Positions 52,866-60,448 of a stretch of 64,000 nt of DNA are shown piece by piece. The notes below the pieces were generated by a model that was not told where the DNA came from, ran no database searches, and saw only the letters and a list, made by a program, of their open reading frames with translations. The position numbers and the translations under genes were made by a program. The stretch comes from Listeria cossartiae subsp. cayugensis (lineage in GTDB: Bacteria; Bacillota; Bacilli; Lactobacillales; Listeriaceae), in contig NZ_JAARZC010000002.1 in NCBI RefSeq assembly GCF_014229095.1, positions 124,001-188,000 of the forward strand. Direction: 5' to 3'. Each line of letters starts with the position of its first letter. Position 1 is the first letter of the stretch.

Positions 52866-53565
52866 GTATCTTTATAAGCGGGACATCTGTCTCAATTAAT
52901 CGTCGAAGCTTCTGGACATCGTTAATGCGCCAGGGCTTTTTTTGTGATTCCAAAATTCCTTCTTCACGTAAATGTCCTAGCACTTTAGACGTGTAACTCT
53001 TAGAAGTATTAGCATGATCCGCAAGTATTTGATAGGTTAAAAATTCTGGAAGTTCTACTACTTTTTCAGAGATACGCAAACCAAACTCAATCAGCGCGTT
53101 TAAAGAATAATAAATACTTTCCCGAGAAGTCAGTTTCTCTTGATAAGCGATAGTATAAAATCTTCTCCTTGTTTCCGCTAACTGATGAAGCATAAGATAA
53201 TTTCGTGGATCTTCAAACGTTATCATATTTTTAAAGAAACCAATATCAATTTTCCACCACACGACATCTGTGAGAGCAACCATCAACGTGTGCTGAGGGA
53301 TATCTTCCGTATAAACAGGCAAATAAGGAAACGTGCCTTTGGATAAGATATAAGAAAAATCATGCGGTTTGTTTTCATCAAATATTAGTTTCATAAAACC
53401 TTCTTCTATTATATAGATGTGTTTTCGTTGGTTAGTGGATGCGATAATCGTTTTTTGTGGGAGCCGTTCTTGTATACAGTGTTTATTGAAGCTCGGATTT
53501 TTCTTAAGTAGTATAAGCACATTATTTAACGAAGCAAATTGATCTAACGTTTCTTTTAAATACAT
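52855..53565 (-). CDS. Crp/Fnr-family transcriptional regulator (copy 3 of 4)
   Basis: 236 aa. Effector barrel about 30-140, C-terminal HTH segment with LADHANTSKSYTSKVLGHLREEG. Start ATG 53565 behind AGGGGGA; the longer frame reaches into the intergenic region. Divergent from the fourth paralogue. Convergent with the aldolase operon, so it is not its co-transcribed regulator. Confidence 0.86.
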   Translation of the reverse strand: MYLKETLDQFASLNNVLILLKKNPSFNKHCIQERLPQKTIIASTNQRKHIYIIEEGFMKLIFDENKPHDFSYILSKGTFPYLPVYTEDIPQHTLMVALTDVVWWKIDIGFFKNMITFEDPRNYLMLHQLAETRRRFYTIAYQEKLTSRESIYYSLNALIEFGLRISEKVVELPEFLTYQILADHANTSKSYTSKVLGHLREEGILESQKKPWRINDVQKLRRLIETDVPLIKIQKN

Positions 53566-54043
53566 ACCGATTCCCCCTATGCCCTTTGATTCCCGCAATC
53601 TTAGAGCATAAAACTTATTCTTCCAGCAGAACATTTTTGCAAAAATAGAAGCGAAGAAGAACAAAATCAAGAATTAGAAACTTTCACAAATAGTACAAAA
53701 TATCGTCATAATCACTAGAAAGGAGAAGTTTTGCTTTAAAAAAGGTATTAAGGAAGGTACTATTTTCACTTAAATAGTGTGTGGAAAAATTTTAATGAAA
53801 AGTTGGAGAAAGGTGGCTCAGCTTATAATAGAAGTATCAAAAGAAACTTACACAATAATTTATAATGTGAGTAAAATTCAATTGTGACAAAAAAGTCAAA
53901 AATAGCTGGGTAAAGTAGGAAGTTTTGTTTTTTTGTTGGGTTCCTTTTAAAAGTGTTTGGTAGTATCATCACTTGTAAGAAGCCACTCATCGCATTATAA
54001 AACTATTTGCTAATAACACAAAATAGAAATGAGATGACAATAA
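53566..54043. other. 478-base gap between divergent Crp/Fnr genes
   Basis: No gene. Contains the perfect 7-6-7 repeat ACTATTT-N6-AAATAGT (53759-53778), a TATAAT (53824-53829), and TTGTGAC-A6-GTCAAAA (53882-53902), an inverted repeat with one mismatch. These are candidate operators for the flanking regulators. Confidence 0.6.
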
Positions 54044-54745
54044 ATGCAATCCGTATTTGAAGATTTGTATAGTAAAAAAATTTTGGAAGAAGAATTTGGT
54101 TATGCTAGCTTCTTGCAAACTTTAATCGATAACAAAATCCTTTATAAAAAAATAAAGATGCCGACCAACATGATTTTACTAACTGAAGATACGATAAATA
54201 CCAAGGTTTATTTTATTGAAAAAGGGATTGTTTCATTAGAGAAGAACAAAAATGTAATAAGTTTTTTAGGTTCAGACCAAATTGTTGGATTAAATGATTA
54301 TTTCATGGCCGAAGCAGATGTATATACGGCTAGAGTTATCGAAACAATTACAGCATATGAATTTGATAAAGAAGATATAATTTGCTCGATTATTGGGATG
54401 CAAGAGGGGTGGCTCTATTTATATCTTAATAATCGAAATCACGAAAATGTACTAATCGAAAAATGCAATCTAATGCGTGGTAATGGGGAAAGTCGCTTGA
54501 AAGAGTCTTTAGAACAACTCGGAAACTTTTTTGGTGTTGAAAAAGAAGGGATGCTTCGTATTCCAAAATGTTTCACACGAAAAATTATCGCTAACTATTC
54601 TAACCTATCCGTACGTTCAGTCACACACCTTTGCAGAAAGCTGATAGAATCAGGATTTTTAGCAGAAAATTCGAAGTCTTTTGTTTTGTTGAACAGATAT
54701 GAAAGTCCGTGTGGAAGAATAAAGTCTACCGCAACAGCCCCATAG
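54044..54745 (+). CDS. Crp/Fnr-family transcriptional regulator (copy 4 of 4)
   Basis: 233 aa with effector barrel about 20-130 and C-terminal HTH (TRKIIANYSNLSVRSVTHLCRKL). RBS is weak (GAGATGA). Followed by a weak hairpin with T6 near 54760-54793 and then the tRNA terminator on the other strand. Targets unknown. Confidence 0.86.
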   Translation: MQSVFEDLYSKKILEEEFGYASFLQTLIDNKILYKKIKMPTNMILLTEDTINTKVYFIEKGIVSLEKNKNVISFLGSDQIVGLNDYFMAEADVYTARVIETITAYEFDKEDIICSIIGMQEGWLYLYLNNRNHENVLIEKCNLMRGNGESRLKESLEQLGNFFGVEKEGMLRIPKCFTRKIIANYSNLSVRSVTHLCRKLIESGFLAENSKSFVLLNRYESPCGRIKSTATAP

Positions 54746-54820
54746 TCATACTTAGAAAAAAGATAAACTATTTAGTAAAATGGTTTATTTTTTGCTTTAT
54801 AAAGGCGAAAAGTAGACATT

Positions 54821-54852
54821 AAAAAAACAAGCAAAGTAATTACTTTGCTTGT
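54821..54852 (-). terminator. Terminator of the tRNA operon
   Basis: ACAAGCAAAGTAA/TTACTTTGCTTGT stem, with the T-tract on the minus strand at 54821-54827. Confidence 0.9.
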
Positions 54853-54862
54853 TCATTAAAGA

Positions 54863-54935
54863 TGAGCCGTGCTGGGTTCGAACCAGCGACCCTCTGATTA
54901 AAAGTCAGATGCTCTACCAACTGAGCTAACGGCTC
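54863..54935 (-). tRNA. tRNA-Lys (TTT)
   Basis: Seven-pair acceptor stem GAGCCGT/ACGGCTC, TTCGAAC T-loop, anticodon TTT in loop CTTTTAA. 73 bases, CCA not encoded. Last of five in a minus-strand operon. Confidence 0.97.
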
Positions 54936-54944
54936 TAAATATGA

Positions 54945-55016
54945 CTGGGCTAGCTGGATTCGAACCAGCGCATGACGGAATCAAAATCCGTTGCCTTACC
55001 GCTTGGCTATAGCCCA
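54945..55016 (-). tRNA. tRNA-Gln (TTG)
   Basis: Acceptor TGGGCTA/TAGCCCA, anticodon TTG, 72 bases, discriminator G. The U1-A72 start is typical of Gln. Confidence 0.97.
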
Positions 55017-55027
55017 ATAATAGAAAA

Positions 55028-55111
55028 TGGTGGAGGGGAGTGGATTCGAACCACCGAACCCGAAGGAGCGGATTTACAGTCCGCCGCGTTTAGCCACTTC
55101 GCTACCCCTCC
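55028..55111 (-). tRNA. tRNA-Tyr (GTA), CCA encoded
   Basis: Acceptor GGAGGGG/CCCCTCC, long class II variable arm, anticodon GTA. The CCA end is encoded (55028-55030), unlike the neighbouring Lys, Gln, Thr and Glu tRNAs. Confidence 0.97.
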
Positions 55112-55120
55112 GCTATAAAA

Positions 55121-55194
55121 TGCCGACTGCAGGAATTGAACCCGCAACCTACTGATTACGATTCAGTTGCTCTACCAGATTGAGCTAAGTCGGC
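55121..55194 (-). tRNA. tRNA-Thr (CGT)
   Basis: Acceptor GCCGACT/AGTCGGC, loop ATCGTAA gives anticodon CGT, decoding ACG. 74 bases. Confidence 0.93.
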
Positions 55195-55350
55195 TAAGAA
55201 TTGCTCTCACTGCTGGCACATCGAAATCTAATGCATAATTAATTCTTTAAAACAGATACTAGTACATGATATAACATTTTGAATCATTTTACCAGCTTTT
55301 TTTTGAAAAAAATGAAAAATATTTTTTAAACTGCTTTTTTTGATTAAAAG

Positions 55351-55422
55351 TGACCCGTACGGGATTCGAACCCGTGTTACCGCCGTGAAAGGGCGGTGTC
55401 TTAACCGCTTGACCAACGGGCC
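55351..55422 (-). tRNA. tRNA-Glu (TTC)
   Basis: Acceptor GGCCCGT/ACGGGTC (one G-U), anticodon TTC, 72 bases. First of the operon; a 156-base spacer separates it from tRNA-Thr. Confidence 0.97.
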
Positions 55423-55454
55423 ATATGTATAAAAGTTTTTTACCGCTAGAAACT

Positions 55455-55484
55455 ATTATATAAAAAAAGGTTATCATTTGTAAA
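55455..55484 (-). promoter_or_regulatory. Promoter of the tRNA operon
   Basis: Reading the minus strand: TTTACA (55484-55479), 18 bases, TATAAT (55460-55455), then the start about 30 bases before tRNA-Glu. Confidence 0.75.
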
Positions 55485-55672
55485 TACCCAAATTAAATTC
55501 TTTTTTTTCTGAAAATATAGCTAAGAAAAACGGGTTATTTATCTTATTAATGGGTATGTATATTGAAAGACGTATGAAATAAATTTTTAGTTGGAAAAGT
55601 TGCGAAAACAAGCATTATGAACAATTATTCACTCAGAAAATAATTAGGTGACTAAAATAATTTAATTTAGTA

Positions 55673-55701
55673 TTACAATCTAAAATCAGCTGTGCTATAA
55701 T
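55673..55701 (+). promoter_or_regulatory. Promoter of kimA, extended -10
   Basis: TTACAA (55673-55678), 17 bases, TGC-TATAAT (55693-55701). The resulting leader is only about 50 bases, too short for the c-di-AMP (ydaO-type) riboswitch that precedes the Bacillus homologue. Confidence 0.75.
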
Positions 55702-55756
55702 GTGTCTGGTCATCTTGGAGTTAGCTAAAAATCAAATAAAAAAGGTAGGGAATACA

Positions 55757-57580
55757 ATGGCTTCGCCGCTAAAAAGACTATTAATCGGCCGCCCTCTGAA
55801 AACATCAGAAGCTGGAGACCAAAAACTGGGGAAATTAAAAGCTTTAGCAGTTCTGTCATCAGATGCACTTTCTTCTATTGCGTATGGTACAGAACAAATC
55901 TTATTGGTACTCGTGACTGTTAGTGCTGCCGCAATGTGGTATTCATTACCAATCGCGCTCTGCGTACTTGTTCTTTTGTTTGCTCTTAATCTATCGTACA
56001 AACAAATTATTTACTCTTATCCACATGGTGGTGGAGCGTATATTGTTTCGAGAGAGAATTTAGGGAATAATGCTGGGTTAATCGCAGGTGGATCCTTGCT
56101 AGTAGATTACATGCTTACGGTTGCTGTAAGTGTATCGTCTGGAACAGATGCCATTGTTTCTGCAGTCCCATCGTTATATCCGTTCGCAGTGCCTATAGCT
56201 GTACTACTTGTTGTCGGGGTAACAATTATCAACCTTAGAGGGATTACTGAATCAGCTAGTTTGCTCGCAATACCAGTATATTTATTTGTTTTTTCTATTA
56301 TTGCTCTTATTTTTACAGGTTTATTTAAAGTTTTAACTGGTATGGATGCAAGTCATGAAACTGCTGCAGTGGGAACACATGTACAAGGCGTTACGATTTT
56401 CCTTTTACTAAGAGCATTTGCATCAGGTTCTGCTTCTTTGACTGGTATTGAGGCTATTTCAAACGCAGTTCCATTATTTAAAGAACCACGACCAAAAAAC
56501 GCAGCTAAAACATTAACACTAATGGCAGGATTGTTAGGTTTCTTCTTTGTAGGAATAACGGTACTTGCTTTTGTTTATGGAACGGTACCTGAATTAAAAG
56601 TAACTGTATTATCTCAAATTGCCGAAAATGTATTTGGTAGAAACTTCATGTTTTATTTTATTCAAGCTACAACAGCACTTATTTTGGTTTTAGCAGCTAA
56701 CACCGGATTCTCGGCATTCCCAATGTTAGCATTTAACTTGGCGAAAGATAAATTTATGCCAAGAATGTATTTAGCTAGAGGAGATCGACTAGGTTACTCA
56801 AATGGTATTATTACCTTAGCAATCGGCTCTATCTTACTAATTATTCTATTTAAAGGGAAAACAGAACTACTTATTCCGCTATATTCTGTCGGGGTATTTA
56901 TACCATTCACACTGTCGCAAACAGGAATGATTGTAAAATGGTGGAAACAGCGTCCAAAAGGATGGAAAAAGGCATTATCCGCTAATTTACTTGGTGCCTC
57001 GATTTCATTCACGGTTCTGTTAGTATTATTTTTAACGAGAATTGAATCTGTATGGCCGGTATTTATCTTTATGCCAATTATGATTTATGTGTTCCACCGG
57101 ACAAGACATCATTACCGGAAAGTAGGTCCACAACTTAGAATTGACGAAACAATGGACTTGCCTGATTTTAAAGGAAATGCCGTCATTATTTGTGTGTCTG
57201 ATACCACCAAGGTTGTAGAAGGCGCATTGCAATATGCTAAGTCTATTGGTGATACGGTCATTGCTGTTCACATTTCTATTGATAAAAAGCAGGAAAAAGA
57301 ATTTGTTGAGAGATGGAATAGGGTTCACCCGGAAGTGCGTATGGCTAATCTGTTCTCTCCGTATCGATCTATTTCAGATCCATTAATGAAATTTATTGAC
57401 ACGGCTAAGCAAAAAGCAGACCAAGACAATTACTCACTAACGGTATTAATACCGCAATTTATCCCTAGAAAAGGTTGGCAAAATGTCCTTCATAACCAAA
57501 CAAGTCTATTGATTCGCACTAGACTTCTAATGAAAAGGGATGTCGTAGTGTCAACATATCCTTATCATTTAAAAGAATAA
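55757..57580 (+). CDS. kimA: High-affinity potassium importer KimA (APC/KUP-like)
   Basis: 607 aa. About twelve membrane spans (30-455), beginning with SSDALSSIAYGTEQILL and with YPHGGGAYIV, followed by a soluble C-terminal domain about 470-600 of universal-stress-like fold. Matches the KimA/YdaO family; the Listeria protein Lmo2130 is a reported K+ importer inhibited by c-di-AMP. ATG 55757 is 6 bases after AAGGTAGGG. Own promoter and terminator. Confidence 0.9.
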   Translation: MASPLKRLLIGRPLKTSEAGDQKLGKLKALAVLSSDALSSIAYGTEQILLVLVTVSAAAMWYSLPIALCVLVLLFALNLSYKQIIYSYPHGGGAYIVSRENLGNNAGLIAGGSLLVDYMLTVAVSVSSGTDAIVSAVPSLYPFAVPIAVLLVVGVTIINLRGITESASLLAIPVYLFVFSIIALIFTGLFKVLTGMDASHETAAVGTHVQGVTIFLLLRAFASGSASLTGIEAISNAVPLFKEPRPKNAAKTLTLMAGLLGFFFVGITVLAFVYGTVPELKVTVLSQIAENVFGRNFMFYFIQATTALILVLAANTGFSAFPMLAFNLAKDKFMPRMYLARGDRLGYSNGIITLAIGSILLIILFKGKTELLIPLYSVGVFIPFTLSQTGMIVKWWKQRPKGWKKALSANLLGASISFTVLLVLFLTRIESVWPVFIFMPIMIYVFHRTRHHYRKVGPQLRIDETMDLPDFKGNAVIICVSDTTKVVEGALQYAKSIGDTVIAVHISIDKKQEKEFVERWNRVHPEVRMANLFSPYRSISDPLMKFIDTAKQKADQDNYSLTVLIPQFIPRKGWQNVLHNQTSLLIRTRLLMKRDVVVSTYPYHLKE

Positions 57581-57586
57581 CAAGAG

Positions 57587-57637
57587 AAAAAACGGAAGAG
57601 ACCTTCGGGGGAAGAGGGGGGAGCTCTTCCGTTTTTA
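57587..57637 (+). terminator. Terminator after kimA
   Basis: AAAAACGGAAGAG and CTCTTCCGTTTTT arms with a purine-rich loop. Confidence 0.92.
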
Positions 57638-57639
57638 TA

Positions 57640-58103
57640 ATGGAACAATGTAAGCATAACCGGTGTTTAATTATTTGTAAAAAGCCGAAATTGCGTTTTT
57701 GAAGTTAGTTTTCAGTAGAAAACATGATTTTCACCTAAGCAAAAACCGTATTTTGAACCTGAGAAAAACCTCTAAAATCAATTTTTCTGAGTGAATAGAG
57801 TTTTTTGCATAAATCAAAAATTATTTTTACATCCTACAACAAGAGCACCGCGTTTTGTATATGCTATAAATAATTAAGCAATTAACTCAGAGCATAACGA
57901 CATAAACAGTAATACTTATCTAATAAAATGAATAAATATAAGTTTACCTAAAAATAAGCAAAAGGACTTAATTAATGTTACAAAGTGGTAACAAATTTTT
58001 CTTTTTGATGAATTCATACTGAGTGGATTTAGCTCCTCTTTGGAAAGCGCTGTATAGAGCCATTCATCATTTTTAGCGCACAGTTTTAAAATCCGCCCAA
58101 GCC
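57640..58103. other. Non-coding AT-rich gap after kimA
   Basis: No gene seen. Two imperfect tandem units, ACCTAAGCAAAAACCGTATT and ACCTGAGAAAAACCTCTAAA, lie at 57737-57780. TGTTAC (57976-57981) and GTAACA (57988-57993) form a small hairpin followed by a T-rich tract, possibly ending an unannotated transcript. Confidence 0.45.
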
Positions 58104-58132
58104 TTGAAAAAAGCCAGTTTTCGCGTTATAAT
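58104..58132 (+). promoter_or_regulatory. Sigma-A promoter of the 78-aa membrane protein gene
   Basis: TTGAAA (58104-58109), 17 bases, TATAAT (58127-58132). Confidence 0.8.
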
Positions 58133-58178
58133 TTCAGTAGTTGATGGGAGTTATTATTTTGGTAAAGGGGCGCTTTGA

Positions 58179-58415
58179 ATGCAGGAGCAGGACATTAGGT
58201 ATTATGTACTACCTACTATTATTGTTTTTATATTAGGAATTGCTGCTATGAATGCATCTAGTTTTCCATTTATTAGTTTTCTAACAACTACGCTCGTTGC
58301 TGTTGTCATTGGAATTATCATTGGCGGGATTCATCAGTTAAGCAGAGTGATTATCAAAGCTTATCAACAAACGAAGGAACGTAGAGTCTCTCAAAAAAAG
58401 TGGCAAACACTATAA
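58179..58415 (+). CDS. Small two-helix membrane protein
   Basis: 78 aa with hydrophobic spans about 9-25 and 33-53, then a basic amphipathic tail (KAYQQTKERRVSQKKW). RBS AAAGGGG. Own promoter and terminator; no recognised family. Confidence 0.78.
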   Translation: MQEQDIRYYVLPTIIVFILGIAAMNASSFPFISFLTTTLVAVVIGIIIGGIHQLSRVIIKAYQQTKERRVSQKKWQTL

Positions 58416-58444
58416 AATGACTCATTACATAATCATAATAAACC

Positions 58445-58480
58445 AAGCATTTTCGGACTTTTCGAGAGAATGCTTTTTTT
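58445..58480 (+). terminator. Terminator after the 78-aa gene
   Basis: AAGCATTTTC (58445-58454) pairs with the GAGAATGCTT arm, then T-rich tract. Confidence 0.8.
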
Positions 58481-58553
58481 GTGGGTTAATTCTTATTTTT
58501 TTTTGCGTAAAAGATGGTACAATAAGAAAGATTATGAATGGAGGAGGTTGGAG

Positions 58554-59519
58554 ATGGCGACTTTAGCAGATGTTGCGAAACGGGCAAATGTCTCCAAAAT
58601 GACAGTTTCACGGGTTATTAATCATCCAGATCAAGTCTCAGATGAACTGAAAATGCTTGTTTATAGTGCAATGGAAGCCTTAGAGTATGTACCAAATTAT
58701 GCTGCCAGGGCGCTTGTTCAAAATAGGACACAAGTCATAAAGTTTTTGATTTTAGAAGAAATTGATACAGTTGAACCATATTACATGAACTTACTAACAG
58801 GCATTAGTCGGGAGTTAGATAAGTACTATTATTCGTTGCAACTCGTTACACAAAGGTCCAGAAATATCGGAGCTTATGACGGGCTTATTGTTACGGGAAT
58901 ACGCGACAAAGATTATGATTTAGGACTTTTAGATATTGATAAACCAGTTATTTTTTATGGTGAAAATAAACGTGGCTATGATTCTATCGATGTAGATAAT
59001 AAAAAAGGGACCGCACTCGCAACAGAGCATATGGTTGAAATCGGTTTTTCGCGAATCGTCTTTTTAGGAATTGATTTATTAGATGAACAGTTTATGAAAT
59101 CGCGCTTAGAAGGTTACGAAGAAGTAGTGAAAAAACAGGGTTTGGAGCCGGAAAGCTATTTTATTGCGAATAGTTCTAGTGTCGCAGAAGAAAAAGCATT
59201 TGAATTACTACGATATAACTCAGAAAAAATTGCAATTGTTTGCGCATCAGATCGAATTGCCATTGGTGTCGTTCGAGCGGCCGCTGCATTTGGTCGCCGT
59301 TTTGGTGAAAACATTGCTGTAACAGGGTTTGATGGTGTTTTCTTAGATAGAATTTCATCGCCTAAAATTACTACTGTTCGTTCTCCGGTCGTCGAAATGG
59401 GGGAAGAACTCGCAAAAATGTTACTTGCGAAAATTAATGATCATGGAAAACCTCAAGGAAACCTATTATTTACTCCGGAATTACTGATACGAGCCTCTAC
59501 AACTGGAAAAGAAGAGTAA
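58554..59519 (+). CDS. LacI-family regulator of the maltodextrin region
   Basis: 321 aa. N-terminal LacI HTH (TLADVAKRANVSKMTVSRVINHP) and a periplasmic-binding-like effector domain with NKKGTALATEHMVEIGF, CASDRIAIGVVRA and GFDGVFLDR. ATG 58554 is behind GGAGGAGG. Probable MalR-like repressor of the amylase and maltodextrin transport genes just downstream, which carry a shared palindrome. Confidence 0.88.
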   Translation: MATLADVAKRANVSKMTVSRVINHPDQVSDELKMLVYSAMEALEYVPNYAARALVQNRTQVIKFLILEEIDTVEPYYMNLLTGISRELDKYYYSLQLVTQRSRNIGAYDGLIVTGIRDKDYDLGLLDIDKPVIFYGENKRGYDSIDVDNKKGTALATEHMVEIGFSRIVFLGIDLLDEQFMKSRLEGYEEVVKKQGLEPESYFIANSSSVAEEKAFELLRYNSEKIAIVCASDRIAIGVVRAAAAFGRRFGENIAVTGFDGVFLDRISSPKITTVRSPVVEMGEELAKMLLAKINDHGKPQGNLLFTPELLIRASTTGKEE

Positions 59520-59521
59520 TA

Positions 59522-59557
59522 AAAACGCTAGGAATCTGTATTCCTAGCGTCTTTTTT
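59522..59557. terminator. Bidirectional terminator between convergent genes
   Basis: ACGCTAGGAAT (59525-59535) / ATTCCTAGCGT (59540-59550) with A5 and T6 ends. Confidence 0.93.
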
Positions 59558-60191
59558 ATTTGAGTAAAATCGGTAAAAATGCAATAAAATCAAAGATGAA
59601 GTGAACGATAAAAGTGACCCAAATCGAGTTTGTTTTCTTAAATAAGTAGTTCAAAATGAGTCTAGCTGGTGCTAACGTAATGATACATTGTAGGAAATTA
59701 AAATCATAGGAAGTCAGATGCCACGTTGCAAAAAGTAACGCGCAAAGCAAGGACGCTTGCCAGAATTTCCAGTTCCATTTTTTCCAAGCGGCGTAGAGTA
59801 AACTAATAGATAGTAATTCTTCGCCGAGTAGCATAAACGGAATACTTGTAAAGACGTAAGACCATGTAAGAACACTGTTGATACCATTTTCAGTAGTACT
59901 ACCTGCGAAGTAAGCCCAGGCAATGTTGAAAATAGAGCTGATAATGATTAATGCGGGAGCACCAATGATTATCCATTTGAAACTAAAATGTTTAAACCAA
60001 TCGAGGAATTCAGCTTTCAGTATGATAAAAGCGATAACCCCCATACATAGGGCATTAAAAAAAGCACCTATAAATTCTAACACTCCAATATTGGAAATGA
60101 TGTGTGGCAAAAGAAGAAAAAGAACACCAATAATGATTGCGCTGGAAAATAACCAATACCCTTGTTTTTTTAAGCTTAAAGTATTTTCCAT
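59556..60191 (-). CDS. CPBP-family intramembrane protein (possible inactive protease)
   Basis: 211 aa, about six to seven spans. CPBP motifs are present in altered form: EELLSI where the EExxxR arginine is expected, FATWH, and HFIFD. The family comprises intramembrane glutamic peptidases and bacteriocin-immunity proteins. RBS GGAGG. The missing arginine may mean altered activity. Confidence 0.82.
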   Translation of the reverse strand: MENTLSLKKQGYWLFSSAIIIGVLFLLLPHIISNIGVLEFIGAFFNALCMGVIAFIILKAEFLDWFKHFSFKWIIIGAPALIIISSIFNIAWAYFAGSTTENGINSVLTWSYVFTSIPFMLLGEELLSISLLYAAWKKWNWKFWQASLLCALLFATWHLTSYDFNFLQCIITLAPARLILNYLFKKTNSIWVTFIVHFIFDFIAFLPILLK

Positions 60192-60358
60192 TTTATCCTC
60201 CTTTTAGACCAGTTTTAAGAGCATTTCAGTAGTCCATGAGTTATTATAGCTCTTTACTTTAAATCAGTAAAGTTACTTATTTGTCACTTTAAAGGAGGAG
60301 GGAGAATTGGTTTTCTTCTATAGTATGTTGAAAGAATGTTAAATAGTTCGGAAATCTT

Positions 60359-60370
60359 GTTACCGTTAAC
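60359..60370 (+). promoter_or_regulatory. Candidate LacI (MalR) operator before the amylase gene
   Basis: GTTACCGTTAAC, near-palindromic with a central CG step typical of LacI-family operators; the same pattern occurs at 62271-62282. Confidence 0.5.
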
Positions 60371-60384
60371 GAGCGAGAAAAGGT

Positions 60385-60398
60385 TGCAAACGCTTTAA
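60385..60398 (+). promoter_or_regulatory. Cre-like site before the amylase gene
   Basis: TGCAAACGCTTTAA, sharing the AAACGCTTT core of the malE cre, overlapping the probable -35 (TTGCAA). Confidence 0.55.
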
Positions 60399-60448
60399 TG
60401 GAAATGCTAATTTGAAATAGAACGAAAAGTGATATAGGAGGAGAAAAA

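Noticed and set aside
53795-53887. 30-codon open frame upstream of the fourth Crp/Fnr gene
   Set aside because: Weak RBS, no hydrophobic or conserved feature; overlaps promoter elements.
55228-55477. Minus-strand open frames around the tRNA-Glu gene
   Set aside because: They read through the tRNA sequence; artefacts.
55423-55756. c-di-AMP riboswitch before kimA
   Set aside because: No matching conserved segments and too little leader after the predicted promoter.
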